Shown in pieces: positions 19,529 through 30,596 of a stretch of DNA of 64,000 bases (the first letter of the stretch is position 1; each line of letters starts with the position of its first letter). This DNA comes from Stentor coeruleus (lineage: Eukaryota; Ciliophora; Heterotrichea; Heterotrichida; Stentoridae). The position numbers were made by a program, and so were the translations under genes. The stretch covers positions 1 to 64,000 of the forward strand of contig MPUH01000162.1 of assembly GCA_001970955.1 (NCBI GenBank), given 5' to 3'. The notes under the pieces were generated by a model that was not told the origin of the DNA, ran no database searches, and saw only the letters and a list, made by a program, of their open reading frames with translations.

Positions 19529-20067
19529 TTTTTATATAGTTATAGTTTGTTACTTAAAATTTACCCATAAGTCGGATTTCAAACATGTAAAAACCAATGT
19601 TTCACTGTAACAAAACTTATCGTCTTGTAAAAAAATAACTGTGAAAACTTTCCTCCTATCGAAATCTGTATATATCAAAAATATTATAAGTATTAATATT
19701 AGTTAGGAATTATCGCTTGACTATTGTCCAGTCCTCATACCACCCAAAACTTTACACAAGCAATTTTCTAACTAGTTTCAATCTCCAAAATTTCATATCC
19801 TCACGTATCCTCTTTTTAAAAAACATACAAATATTATTTTTGTCAATTCTTACATCAACTAGGATCTTCTCCACAAAAATGTATCTTACCCTTTAATTAA
19901 AATCATAATCTCCAATTTATGAACTTGAATCAAAACACACATATAGAAATTACAACATGATATTACCTTAAAAAAATCTTAATCAAATTTTATATAAAAA
20001 CTATTATATACATCTATTAGCATCATATATCAAGCAAATTTAACACTTAAAAACTACTCTATAATTT
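19529..20067. other. Intergenic spacer
   Basis: About 540 bp, AT-rich, AC-leaning from 19720. No coding frame or RNA is seen. Confidence 0.5.
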
Positions 20068-23000
20068 CTAGTATCGATAAGAGCTATTCGATTTAAGGGC
20101 ATAAAGTGACTCAACAACCGGTACTTCAATCATCTTCCCCAACAAAGCAACCATTCTCGAAATCTTCGTTTCCTTAAGCAGTTCTGACAAATTCAAACAC
20201 TCTGCATTCGTCCTTTCTAAATTCTCAATAAGTGCTTCATTATGTAATCTTAAAGAAGCATTATCTTCAAGTAAACTATGCTTATCATATCTTAAAGCAT
20301 TTATTTCTTCAAAAAACCCTTCTCTTTCTTCATCATTTTCAACCAAATTCTTTGAAAACATTTCAATACTAGTAATTCCATAAACAATCCTCCTTAAAAC
20401 AGCTGATTTTATTATAAAAATCAAATATTCTAAAGCCCCAATTTGACTAATATTATGAATTTCATCTTTTGTAATCCTTGAACTTATTGCTGTACTCATA
20501 GAAAAAATCCCACCTTCATATGGGCTTTTTTCCCCACTTGACATAAATGATGGAAGTTCTGATTCTTCAGTTTTTATCATACTTAGATTAGGTGCAGGGA
20601 TACTTGTCATACTATTATGTTTTGATTGATCTGGGAAGAAAGTTGAATACATGACTAGTTTAAATAAAGCAAATTGTTTGAGTCTGTTTATATAATTTGC
20701 TGTTGCTAAAGTCATCCTTCTGATTAAGATTACATTTTTTTGAACTGGTATAAGATTATCATGAGATATAATATAACGCCAACGGATAAGAATTGTTTCA
20801 TAACATAGTGAAGTTTTGAATATTATCATCATGACGTATTTTTTTAATAGAATTTTTCGCCTTAAGGCTTCATGATGCTTCCAGTCTTTAAACCTCTGAG
20901 CAAGTTTGTCTGAGGTTTTTTTCTTAAAAATTTTTATAAGAATAAAAGCTGAGTTTAGTTTTTGAATAAGCTTACAAATCTGCGACCTTTTTTTTATTTT
21001 TTCTAAAGCTTGAGACATTTTTGCTAAAGTCGCTGAGTTAAGTTTAGAAAATAATCTTTGACCTGTTTTGCTTATAATACGAGATAAACATGTGTTTTTA
21101 GTTCTCATTAATATGCGGTTTATAAGATATAAGAAATTAGGGGCAAAAGATAATGATGATCTTGCTAAAACCCTTAAAAATATAATTTGAGTACGTTTTG
21201 ATATACTTTGGAGGATGTATTTTAGCATCTGATTCTTGTCAATTAAAGATGAAATATGTTTAAATGATTGGAAATAAGTGATCGTCATCCGGTTTGCTAG
21301 CTTAGATAAAGCTGAACGAAGCTTTACTGTACGAAATGTACTGAAAAGGGACTTGAATTTAATATTCCTGATATTGAGCTTCCAAACATTCCAAAGGTAT
21401 TTCAATATTTCTTTACGTATAATAAGCCCTGAGCGTATTTTCCTAATAGCTCTTTTCAATATAACATCCCTATTCTTATACTCTCTTATAGGCCTAAACA
21501 CCCTCCTACCATTCTTACAAAAAGTTTTTAACACAATTGCTATCATATTCTTCAACTTCTTCCTAGTCTCAACCTTTTTCCCTTTTGTCCATTTCATCAA
21601 CCCATCCATTCCAAATCTTATCCTTTTTATCATAAACCCATAAATCCTCCCAAAAAGCATCATAGTTTTAACATGGCCCATCCCTGTCTTAGCATTTTCA
21701 ATTGACCTTTTTGTTATTTGTTTTTTTATCACATTTTCTATACTTTTACCTAAAGCATTGTTTAAAACTTTAACCATTTCTAATACTTCGCATTTAGTTA
21801 TTGTTGTGCCTAATATTTTTTTCCATACCCCAAGCCAAGGATGCATAACAGCTTTTCTTATTTTCATTAAACTTCTTACAGCTAATTTGAAGATTTTTAT
21901 GCTTCCCATTTTCCTGATTTTTTCTTTCCATAATAAAATAATGAATTTTTTAGCATTTTTTACCTCTAAAGCTTTATGGACTAGGATGTTTAGGTATTTG
22001 CTTATATTTTCAGGAGCTACTTTTTTTTTCTTGTTTTCAAAGAAAGCATTCATTGCGATTCTTAAAGATTTTTTATTCATATTACGTCTTCTGATTAAAG
22101 AATAAACAATTCTCCGACCTATTTCTATGAACTTTTCATGTTCTTTAACTCTGAAAATCCATATTTTTAGAGCTTCAGTGAAGAGTTTTTTTTTACTGAT
22201 AGAAATTTTATTGAGGAAATTTATTATGTTTTGGAGTTGGGCTTTATCATCTGTTTGTTTTCTTTTTGATGAACGAAGTAGAGCATTTCGTGTTGGTTTA
22301 GAGATACCTTTAAGATGAGCTGTATGACAAGTTAATTCTTCAATTGTATCATCAACTTCTTTTTGTACCATAGGGATTATAGCATTACGTGGACTTAAGA
22401 TTTTTTTTCTTTTAATAACATGATGATGTTCCTCTTCTGAAAAACTTTCATCTCTCTTAAAATGAGTCCAACGTTTAAAAAACATAAGAAAAGTATAGAA
22501 ATACCTGACATTCGTAAACCTTAAAACCCTCTTCAAACTCTCTTCAGGGCTTTTTAATGAGACTGAGTATGCAGATAATGGTTCATTATTATGTCCTTTA
22601 TTTGATAATAAACTATTAATAATTCTTTTTCTTTTCCTTTTAGTAATCTTACTATGATGTATTTCAGATATAGTTTCTTCTAATAAACAATTAAAATAAA
22701 ACCTCATAAATGATGTGTGTTTTAAACACTGATATCTAACTGTACTTATTCTTATAACATTCCCTAAAACCTTCTCTTTTGATCTTGTATCCGACTTACA
22801 TGCCCTTAGTTTATGTTTAGAAGATTTCTGTAAATTAAGCCCAATTTCTTTTTTCTGAGGCTTTTTTATAGAATTTTTCCATTTGAGAATAGTCAAAAAG
22901 TTTAAGAAAAAATACTTTGTTTTTGCTATACTCAAAGCCCGGCCTAGTCTAAATTTCGAGATTTTCTTCATTTTGGTATTGACGAAATTCCATTTACGGA

Positions 23001-23721
23001 AGTGGTTTTTTTTTAAAGAAAACCTTAGAAGCCTTTCTGACATTGTCATTGCTTTTATGAATTTAATTTTTATTTCTTTGTAGTCGCTTATTTTGATTTT
23101 CCATCTCCAATATGCTATTGGTTCAAATGATGGTTTGATTAATCGGAGGATTTTTCTTATGCATTGGTATTTAAGTTGACGTTCCCGGAATTTTCCTGAG
23201 ACTGGCTTTTCTTTAGGTGGTTTGTAGTATTTCCAGGTTTGAAAGAATTTTTTGGTTGAAGTTTGGTATTTTTTTGATAAGAGGATGAAGAATTTGTAAC
23301 ATGAGGTGTGCTTGTTGGCTGAGGAGACTGAGAATTTTGCTTGATAGAGTTTGAGAGAGAAAAATGAAGATAAGAGCGTGTATGTGTAGAGCTTTTGAAG
23401 TTTGGATAGGCCAAAGATGAGCTTACTTGCTTTTTGAGCCAAATCATCTGTATATCCACTATGTGCTAACTGTAAAGATTTTGGCCTTTTACCAGATAGG
23501 ATTTCTTGGATATACTTCTGGAATGCATTATAGTTATCATCATTGATTTTTTTCTGTTGTTTAAGCCTTGTAGCGATCATACCAGAAGCTCTGACTACAC
23601 AAGCTGGACTACTTGCAAGCATTAAATGCAATGTACTAGTCTTTGTAGCATATATCTTAGGATCGTGTATCTTACCTCCTAGGACTTCTTCTAATAAAAT
23701 TAAGGTTTCTGTTCCTTCCAT
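20068..23721 (-). CDS. 1217-residue basic protein with repeated Trp-centred helices (Sfi1-like?)
   Basis: One uninterrupted frame starting MEGTETLILLEEVLGGKIHD. From about residue 150 to 1020 it is extremely Lys/Arg-rich and contains many short helices with a Trp or aromatic core followed by basic residues: FQTWKYYK, AYWRWKIKIS, FRKWNFV, FFKRWTHFK, LKIWIFRVK, WLGVWKKIL, LWNVWKLNI, RFKDWKHHE, LIRWRYI. Sfi1-type centrin-binding proteins use arrays of such motifs, and Stentor contracts with centrin-based fibres, so a centrin scaffold is an attractive inference. The spacing is looser than in classic Sfi1, so this is not proven. The last 120 residues form an acidic coiled coil (EEINALRYDKHSLLEDNASL). 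The start is preceded by TTTATAAAT. Confidence 0.7.
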   Translation of the reverse strand: MEGTETLILLEEVLGGKIHDPKIYATKTSTLHLMLASSPACVVRASGMIATRLKQQKKINDDNYNAFQKYIQEILSGKRPKSLQLAHSGYTDDLAQKASKLIFGLSKLQKLYTYTLLSSFFSLKLYQAKFSVSSANKHTSCYKFFILLSKKYQTSTKKFFQTWKYYKPPKEKPVSGKFRERQLKYQCIRKILRLIKPSFEPIAYWRWKIKISDYKEIKIKFIKAMTMSERLLRFSLKKNHFRKWNFVNTKMKKISKFRLGRALSIAKTKYFFLNFLTILKWKNSIKKPQKKEIGLNLQKSSKHKLRACKSDTRSKEKVLGNVIRISTVRYQCLKHTSFMRFYFNCLLEETISEIHHSKITKRKRKRIINSLLSNKGHNNEPLSAYSVSLKSPEESLKRVLRFTNVRYFYTFLMFFKRWTHFKRDESFSEEEHHHVIKRKKILSPRNAIIPMVQKEVDDTIEELTCHTAHLKGISKPTRNALLRSSKRKQTDDKAQLQNIINFLNKISISKKKLFTEALKIWIFRVKEHEKFIEIGRRIVYSLIRRRNMNKKSLRIAMNAFFENKKKKVAPENISKYLNILVHKALEVKNAKKFIILLWKEKIRKMGSIKIFKLAVRSLMKIRKAVMHPWLGVWKKILGTTITKCEVLEMVKVLNNALGKSIENVIKKQITKRSIENAKTGMGHVKTMMLFGRIYGFMIKRIRFGMDGLMKWTKGKKVETRKKLKNMIAIVLKTFCKNGRRVFRPIREYKNRDVILKRAIRKIRSGLIIRKEILKYLWNVWKLNIRNIKFKSLFSTFRTVKLRSALSKLANRMTITYFQSFKHISSLIDKNQMLKYILQSISKRTQIIFLRVLARSSLSFAPNFLYLINRILMRTKNTCLSRIISKTGQRLFSKLNSATLAKMSQALEKIKKRSQICKLIQKLNSAFILIKIFKKKTSDKLAQRFKDWKHHEALRRKILLKKYVMMIIFKTSLCYETILIRWRYIISHDNLIPVQKNVILIRRMTLATANYINRLKQFALFKLVMYSTFFPDQSKHNSMTSIPAPNLSMIKTEESELPSFMSSGEKSPYEGGIFSMSTAISSRITKDEIHNISQIGALEYLIFIIKSAVLRRIVYGITSIEMFSKNLVENDEEREGFFEEINALRYDKHSLLEDNASLRLHNEALIENLERTNAECLNLSELLKETKISRMVALLGKMIEVPVVESLYALKSNSSYRY

Positions 23722-24635
23722 TATTTATAAACTTTATTTCAAATTATATGCATGGTTGAAGAAAAAGACATTTAAAGAAAGAAGTTTTTTATATAGTGTT
23801 ATAAGATAATATAAATATTCTTAAGAAAATTATATCAATTTATTATGTTGTTTATAAGGTTAGGATTAGTTTGAAGATAGAAATTATAGACAAAGGATAA
23901 TTGCAAGATTCTATTGGAAAATATTAATTATAATTTTTAATAGTAGGGAATAGTTGAAATTGTGTATGAGGATTTATATAATAAAAATTAGTTTTATTAT
24001 TAGAACTTAGAATGAAAATTATATTTAAAAAGACAGTTAATTATGTATATGGGTAATTTTCTTAATTAGTCGCCTTGAATAAAAAATCAAAATTCTTGAA
24101 GTTTTAATATTGATAAGAAAGGATAATTTTAGATGAAAATATTAAAAACAACAATTTTCAACACTTTTTTAATATAAAATGATGTATATAATAAAATGCG
24201 AGTAGTTATTAACTTAATTTACTTGACAAAAAACACAGAATCTTAATCTAAAAAACATATAAAAACCACAAATCATAAAAATCTTCAAACAAAAATCATC
24301 TTCATATCAACTACCAAAAACCTCATAACCCTTACCTAATCCCAAAAATTCCCAACATCAACATCTATACAAAATCATATAAAAAAACCCTCTCAATGAC
24401 ATCTTATATTCCAAAACATACAAAAAACTATTCAAATCCTTTCTCATTAATCCTATCATCTCTAAATATACCTTAATCAAAACACATGAGAAAAAAAAAT
24501 CCATAAATTCTAGTCTCTCAACAAAATCAACCGTACAATTTACATATCCTTTAAATATTTTATAAAAGCATCAACCCTACTTATATCCTTCTTCCATAGA
24601 TATTTCATAAAAATATCTATCATTATATCATAAAA
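23722..24635. other. 0.9-kb spacer between divergent genes
   Basis: GT-rich to about 24180, then abruptly AC-rich to the Rab start. No gene or RNA signal is visible. Confidence 0.55.
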
Positions 24636-25232
24636 ATGGCCTCTGAATACGACTATATGTTTAAACTCCTCATCCTTGGTGACTCAGGTGTTGGCAAAAG
24701 TTGCTTTCTTTTACGTTTCGTTGATGAAAGTTTCTCTTTAAGCCATATCCCTACTATAGGTATTGACTACAAAACAAAAATTGTTGAACTTGATAATGCT
24801 AAAATCAAACTACAGATCTGGGATACAGCAGGTCAAGAACGCTTTAAAACAATAACAAAAACTTATTATTCTGGAGCTATGGGTATTATTGTTGCTTATG
24901 ATTGTACAAGACCTGAAAGTTTTGATAATGTCCGGTCTTGGGTTGAAATTATTAAATTACATGCAAGTGAGCATATAGCTTTAGTACTTATTGGTAATAA
25001 AAGTGATATAGCTGATTCTAAAGTTCCAGAAGAAATGGGAGAAAATTTAGCTAGGGAATTAGGCATAACATTTTTTCCAACTAGTGCTAAGAATAATATA
25101 CGGGTTAATGAGACTGTTATGCATTTGGCTTGGGAAATTTATAGAAGGAAATTGTATGAGATTATTGGAAATGCAGCTAATGTTAGGGTTGGAAAAGGAG
25201 GGAAGAAAAAAAAATCCTGCTGCAAAAATTAA
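24636..25232 (+). CDS. Rab-family small GTPase
   Basis: 198 residues. All G motifs are present: GDSGVGKS (15-22), switch I Thr40 in HIPTIGIDYKTK, WDTAGQE with Gln67, NKSD (121-124, usually NKxD) and TSAK (149-152). The C-terminus ends SCCKN with a double Cys for geranylgeranylation after a Lys-rich hypervariable tail. The closest general resemblance is to the Rab1/Rab8 group (YYSGAMGIIVAYDCT, KTITKTYYSGA), but the effector loop is not a perfect match and I do not assign a subfamily. It acts as a membrane-traffic switch on secretory or endocytic vesicles. Confidence 0.95.
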   Translation: MASEYDYMFKLLILGDSGVGKSCFLLRFVDESFSLSHIPTIGIDYKTKIVELDNAKIKLQIWDTAGQERFKTITKTYYSGAMGIIVAYDCTRPESFDNVRSWVEIIKLHASEHIALVLIGNKSDIADSKVPEEMGENLARELGITFFPTSAKNNIRVNETVMHLAWEIYRRKLYEIIGNAANVRVGKGGKKKKSCCKN

Positions 25233-25465
25233 TAAGTGTTAGTTAAAATATATGATTTTTATGTTGTGAATTGGAGAGGTTTTGATTTTTTTAGTATGAT
25301 TTAAAGGTTTTGGTTTTGGGCTTTAGAAGAAAAGTTTTGATATTTTTTTTATATGAAAGTTTGGGGATTATGATGAGATATGAGGATTATGATGTAACTT
25401 GAAGTGATTTAAAATAAATATAGTTTTTTTATCTAAATAATTCATAAAATACTACTATAAAAAAA

Positions 25466-27460
25466 TTAAAGTCTAGTCACTATTGAAATTTCTATAATTT
25501 TCTCCATTTCACTTGTAGTAGGAATATATTGAAACTTTGGCGGTTTGTTATTGCACATATGCACTACAACAGTCTTAAAAAGTTTAATTTCAGACAAATT
25601 TCTTATTGTCTTAATATATTCTCTTAAATTTTTTCTATATCTCAGCATACATTCCCTATAATAATCTTGAAGAAATTTATCTCTTATATGCACTGGTATA
25701 GCTACAATATTAAGACTTTGTCTTCTTCTATCTTCTTTCTTACTCCCTTTTTTAAAAAGCATACATTCGCATATAGCACCCCAAATTTTGATCAGTTTTC
25801 TCATACGTCTTTCTTTTAACGATAAGTATTTCCTAGTGTTTCTCTGGATTTTTATAACACTTTTATAAAAATGTGAGAATTTTCTAAACACAACTTGAGC
25901 ATGTGATGCTTGTGTTATCGAAAATATTACATCACGACCATACACAAAGCGTTTTTCAATATCTTTTGTATTTCCTCTATAAAAAGCTAATAAATTTCTC
26001 GCTCTATACAAAGCAGCTTCATCAGGTTTTAGGTTAAGAGTATAGTTTTTATAGACAGTTTGGATCTGCATTGCTTTTAAATTCATTGAAATCCTTCTTA
26101 AACGTCGATTTTTCTCTGTTTTTACTATATTAATAACTGCTTGAGTACATGAAAAAAAAGCTATTAATGCAAGCCAGTTACATGAAAATTGATTTTTTTC
26201 AGCTTTGGCTTGAGATTCTTGTGTTCTAATTTTTTCCATTTGCAATCTGAGGGTTCTTTTGTTTATTGAATCTAAAGCTTTGTTTTTTTTTATTTCGATA
26301 AGTTTTTTTTTCTTTTGGAGGATCTGCTCACGACGGGTTTTCCAGTCAGTGGCACGGACTGTGAACGCATTAACTTTATCGATTAAGTCTGCAGATTTAT
26401 GTTTGTTTACTGCTATAAAGTTTTTTTTGCTTTTGGATTCGGGTTTGATAATTTCTTTAGTTGTTTCTTCGACTATTTCATCGATTTCCATTGATTCTTG
26501 TAGGACTCTTTTTACTGATTGTCGTTTAAGTTTTTTTAGTTCTTGAAGGCTGTTGACTTGATGTCCAAATGCGATTGAGATTTTAAACTGACTGTCCTCA
26601 AATGCTTTTATGCCTAAGTACAATACATCATATTTAAAAAGTGTACTAGAATCTCTAATCTCAAAATAATCCGACATAAAACATTTTTCATAATTCGTAG
26701 TCCCTGGCTCCTGTGTAGTTGTAGATGCATATGTATATAGTTTTCCCTTGTTTTTTTTTATTTTTATTGAAAGTGGAACTTTTTTATTCTTCATATAAAC
26801 TTTAAAAAATCTCATTTTACTTTCAGATATAATCACCTCAGTAAGTTCATTTTCTTGAAGAATTGTGTGAATTTTAATGTTCTTTGGCGATACAACCTCA
26901 TTTAAATTTTCTATAAGCTTAGAAAATTCTCTATCTGTAGGTAATGCAGCTTTTACAGTAATTTCAGGTAAAGGTTTGAATTTTTTATTTTCAATATCTC
27001 TTGGAGTTAAATATGAGTTTATAATCTCGTTTTGTTTAGCTGAAAAGTCGCTTATGGTTTTAGTTCTTTTAAGATTGTTAAAATGTTTTGAATCTGAAGA
27101 GTTACTATGAAAGATTGAATGATGGTCTGGTTTTTTGTCTTGGGATTTTAAAAAGCATGAATCTGTTGTTGTGGTAGATGGGATAAGTGAAGTAGCATTT
27201 GTTAAATCCTTACCATGATCACCCAAACTTAACTTGCTTTTAATCGCAAACTCATGGTTTTGTGGTTTGCTTTCCTGTAAATTTTTCAAGGAATCTAAAA
27301 ATCCCTTAGATGTCTCAAATAAGATGCTAAAATTCCCATTTTCTAGTCCTCTTAGAGTGTTCCAAACAGTAGAAGGAGCTTGTTTAATACTAGGAAACAC
27401 AGTAAAAGATCTAGTTGAGTTGTGACGAAACTTGAGATCTTGGTATTTGTTCATTGACAT
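25466..27460 (-). CDS. Large hypothetical protein with a C2-like beta region and an IQ motif
   Basis: 664 residues with no intron needed. The N-terminal 200 residues are Ser/Lys-rich and look disordered. Residues about 200-300 form a beta-rich module (MRFFKVYMKNKKVPLSIKIK and FKYDVLYLGIKAFEDSQFKI) that resembles C2-like or pre-peptidase-type domains seen in ciliate proteins. A long basic helix follows (about 350-420), then an IQ-like motif (SVIKIQRNTRKYLS), the calmodulin or centrin ligand type. No enzyme motif is present. A calmodulin-binding cortical protein is plausible but inferred. A short AT-rich run precedes the ATG. Confidence 0.7.
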   Translation of the reverse strand: MSMNKYQDLKFRHNSTRSFTVFPSIKQAPSTVWNTLRGLENGNFSILFETSKGFLDSLKNLQESKPQNHEFAIKSKLSLGDHGKDLTNATSLIPSTTTTDSCFLKSQDKKPDHHSIFHSNSSDSKHFNNLKRTKTISDFSAKQNEIINSYLTPRDIENKKFKPLPEITVKAALPTDREFSKLIENLNEVVSPKNIKIHTILQENELTEVIISESKMRFFKVYMKNKKVPLSIKIKKNKGKLYTYASTTTQEPGTTNYEKCFMSDYFEIRDSSTLFKYDVLYLGIKAFEDSQFKISIAFGHQVNSLQELKKLKRQSVKRVLQESMEIDEIVEETTKEIIKPESKSKKNFIAVNKHKSADLIDKVNAFTVRATDWKTRREQILQKKKKLIEIKKNKALDSINKRTLRLQMEKIRTQESQAKAEKNQFSCNWLALIAFFSCTQAVINIVKTEKNRRLRRISMNLKAMQIQTVYKNYTLNLKPDEAALYRARNLLAFYRGNTKDIEKRFVYGRDVIFSITQASHAQVVFRKFSHFYKSVIKIQRNTRKYLSLKERRMRKLIKIWGAICECMLFKKGSKKEDRRRQSLNIVAIPVHIRDKFLQDYYRECMLRYRKNLREYIKTIRNLSEIKLFKTVVVHMCNNKPPKFQYIPTTSEMEKIIEISIVTRL

Positions 27461-28051
27461 CTTATTTATTATCTGATTTTTCCATCATTTTATTTACCTT
27501 TAGAATTTCGCTGTATTTTCATTCACTCATAAAAAGTTTTAATCTATGCAAAACGAAATAATTTTTAGGACTTTGGTTTAAGAATGAAAAACAAAAGAAT
27601 TTGTTTAAAAAGCTAATGGCTATCTGAATTTACCGAAAGTATTATTAAGTAAGATAATTTTTGATTAAAAAAAGTGAAGGATTTTAAAGAATTTAGACGA
27701 TTAAAGATAGATTGGAAATATAAAAGTTGGAAAGTTTTAGATTAATTTTATAATAAACAATTTCGGATAAGGGCTGGGGAGAAATAAAAGGGAGATTATG
27801 AGAAAATTTAAAGAGAGATGATGAAAAGATTTAAGTGGAATGATAAGAAGGTGGAAGGAAATTAGGTTTTAGGGTAGTAAATTTGTGAATAGGATTATTT
27901 TAGGTTGGAATAAAGTAGTTTGGGTGAGGAGATAGAGATAATGGTGCAATAAAATGTTTTAGTAAAAATTATTGTTTACTAGCTTGGTTTTTTTATTATA
28001 CACATTGATTAAATGCTTATAAGGTTTAGTGTTAAGACTCAAAGTGATTGA

Positions 28052-28372
28052 CATGAATATTTCAGTCAAAATTATCTTGAAATTATATTTAATCAAACTA
28101 TAGGTAAAATTAACCCAAAATACTTTCTGATAATCCCATTAAGAACAAGCGAATGTTTATGCGATACTAAAAAATATAACAAGTTTTTGAGTATCTATGG
28201 AGGAGTCAAGAAGATTTTAAAAGAGAAAGGTTTGGAAAATGTAAACAAAAGATCTTAATTTTGTGTAAAAACCCTAGATTTTCGCTATGAAAGCTTGGAA
28301 AAATTCAAATTATCCCAAATGAACTGGATTCATCATCCCACAGGCAAAAAGGTCTTTAGAAAAGTTATTTGA
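28052..28372 (+). pseudogene. Interrupted coding-like segment of about 106 codons
   Basis: A single frame carries 106 codons with one interruption. Pieces such as FLIIPLRTSECLCDTKKYN, FLSIYGGVKKILKEKG and KLSQMNWIHHPTGKKVFRK look like real protein, and the local GC is higher than in the surroundings. A 15-nt GT-AG string at 28262-28276 lacks the position-10 A and would not restore the frame. There is no upstream ATG of note. It is probably a decayed gene; no family was recognised. Confidence 0.4.
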
Positions 28373-29375
28373 ACTCAAATCATATCCGGATTTTAAGCCT
28401 TATACAACATAAGAAAATAATATCACAAGAATAAATAAGTTTACTTCTGATACTTGGAATACAAATTTATTTATAGAATAATATATGTGAAATAAAATAT
28501 AATTTCGATAAGCCGATTTTATGAATTTTATCTATAATAATTATGATGCTTTTATATTCGAGTTATGGTTTTTAAAGGTGGGATGGATGTTTTAATAAAG
28601 ATTTTAAATCTATCTTGAAGTTTTTTGATGTGTATTCTAAAGAAAATTGAGTTTAAAGTACAAGAATTTTATATTTAGAGCTTTAAGTGCAATTTGAACA
28701 TTGGAGGAAAGTATAGTCTTTTTTTTTTTTTGAAGTTGTAATCTTTTACATAAAAGTTTGTGTATAAATTTATAATAAGCTTATATTTCATACAGCATTT
28801 CTCAATATTTTATCTTGCTTATAAGTAGTACTATTGTTATTTTGACTTTATTCTTTTTTTGCCAATAGTTTTTTTTATATATAAATAAAAAAAATACTCT
28901 AACACTAATTACAATTTTCTAAATATCAGAAACATAAATACAAGCATTTTACTATATTCTTTTCATACCTAAATATACATATAAAATAAGAATATTGTAT
29001 AAAAGCGGTTATATTTATTATAAATTTCAAACATAGTTTCAATATAAAACTTATGTATAACTTATTAATACAGACCAAAAAACTCATATGGCTTATATCT
29101 TCAAAATAAAAAACTAAATCCTATTTTTATCCTAATATAAAAATAACATATATCATGTTATTCATATATAATCAGAGTTTTTAAATGGAACTCAAAACAA
29201 TTCATAAACCCAAAAACTATTTAAAAGCTAAACCAAGCCAAGAAACCAAATTTTCTTATAATATTTTTGATCTTAAACTCATATTATTATACTTTATACG
29301 AAACTTCATATCTCATGATATTGATAATAATTATTAATTACCCCTATAAAAGAGTTTTAACCTCTCTTCCTAATA

Positions 29376-29543
29376 TCAAATTCCTTGATATAACTTAGTT
29401 AGAATTATATCATAATTTATCATATGGTAGTCTTTATTTTTATCTATCATCAAAATTTGCTAAATGGCTTCACCATCTTCTTTAAAGCCTTGAATCTCGG
29501 CAAACTGAGTTTTTTCTTGTACTGAATTTGGTTTTTCATAACT
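29376..29543 (-). pseudogene. Interrupted coding-like segment of about 55 codons
   Basis: The minus-strand frame reads EKTQFAEIQGFKEDGEAI, an interruption, then ILMIDKNKDYHMINYD. It resembles coding sequence in composition but is too short to place in a family. Chance is not excluded. Confidence 0.25.
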
Positions 29544-29859
29544 TTATCTTAGTTTTCTATAAAAAAATCATCATAATTATAGGATTTTGTATCGGAAAAT
29601 TACTTATTTTTTTTTGGGGGTAATTTTTACAACTCGAGTTTTTATCAAAATTTTCTACTAACTTCTAATAAAAATATTTCAAAAAACATTGAAAAATTAT
29701 GTATTAACTGTATGTAACATAAATTTTATATTAGATCAATCTATAAGTTTATAAAATTTATTGCAACTTCGATGCTTAATAATGATATTTTTTTACTATG
29801 AATATCCATAAAGTCTTACTAAAACTTTTAGATTAAATCTTAAGGTTTTTATGAGAATT

Positions 29860-29991
29860 TCTTTGGTATTTTCAATTTCCCGAACTATTTATTCCATCAA
29901 AGATCAGAATATTAAATATCAGTGAAATNTCTTTGGTATTTTCAATTTCCCGAACTATTTATTCCATCAAAGATCAGAATATTAAATATCA
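29860..29991. repeat. 62-bp direct duplication around a single N (assembly join)
   Basis: Identical 62-bp copies at 29860-29921 and 29930-29991 are separated by a few bases and the ambiguous base at 29929. This is typical of two overlapping contig ends joined without merging. It should not be read as a biological repeat. Confidence 0.9.
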
Positions 29992-30596
29992 TATATATAA
30001 AATGTAATAATTATCATATTGTCAGAACGGATATCTATCACTTAATCTATATCCATACAGAATGGCCATCCTTGTAAAGAAAAGGTCAAAAATAGACCCA
30101 TAAACCCATCTCAAAGCATTCACTTATTCATCCTTCAATTTACGACCAAAGTAATTCTGAGAAATTAATCATATTCAGCTTTTTATGGATTAACTATCAG
30201 CTCTCATCTATAAAAGTTTAAAGTTCTCATCATTAGACTTGAATTAATTGTATATATAAAAATCACGTATAACAAATTTACATTATTCCATTTTCAAAAA
30301 TCAAAGTATATACCTTACTTATTCCAGTCAGTTTCACAAGATAATTGAAAAAAAATCATAACTTCTGCCAACTAATTATAAAACTGACACAGTTTTTCAA
30401 TACCATTAATCAACTTATTTTTACTTCAAATTGCATAATCAAAACGTATCTTATCTAAAGTTCTCATACCTTTTTTCCCATTTGACCCAATTTACTTACC
30501 CTGATTTTTTTAGTTTCTTAGAAATATTTGATCTTTCACCCCTTTAAGTTATAATTTAATAAAGTCTTAATAGGAAAAAATCATGGTGGTTATATA

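Larger units (their letters stand above)
27461..30596. other. 3.1-kb gene-poor interval
   Basis: The longest stretch without a supported gene. It contains two weak interrupted coding-like segments (28052-28372 plus, 29376-29543 minus), a poly-T run near 28718 and a duplicated join with one N at 29929. The first 500 bp are GT-rich; the rest is AT-rich without strong bias. Confidence 0.6.

Noticed and set aside
21278-22318. Several plus-strand frames of 63-121 codons opposite the 1217-residue gene
   Set aside because: They are antisense shadows of a Lys/Arg-rich coding region (Phe/Leu/Ile-rich translations).
28262-28276. Possible 15-nt intron GTGTAAAAACCCTAG in the interrupted segment
   Set aside because: It lacks the A at position 10 shared by all supported introns and does not remove the interruption.
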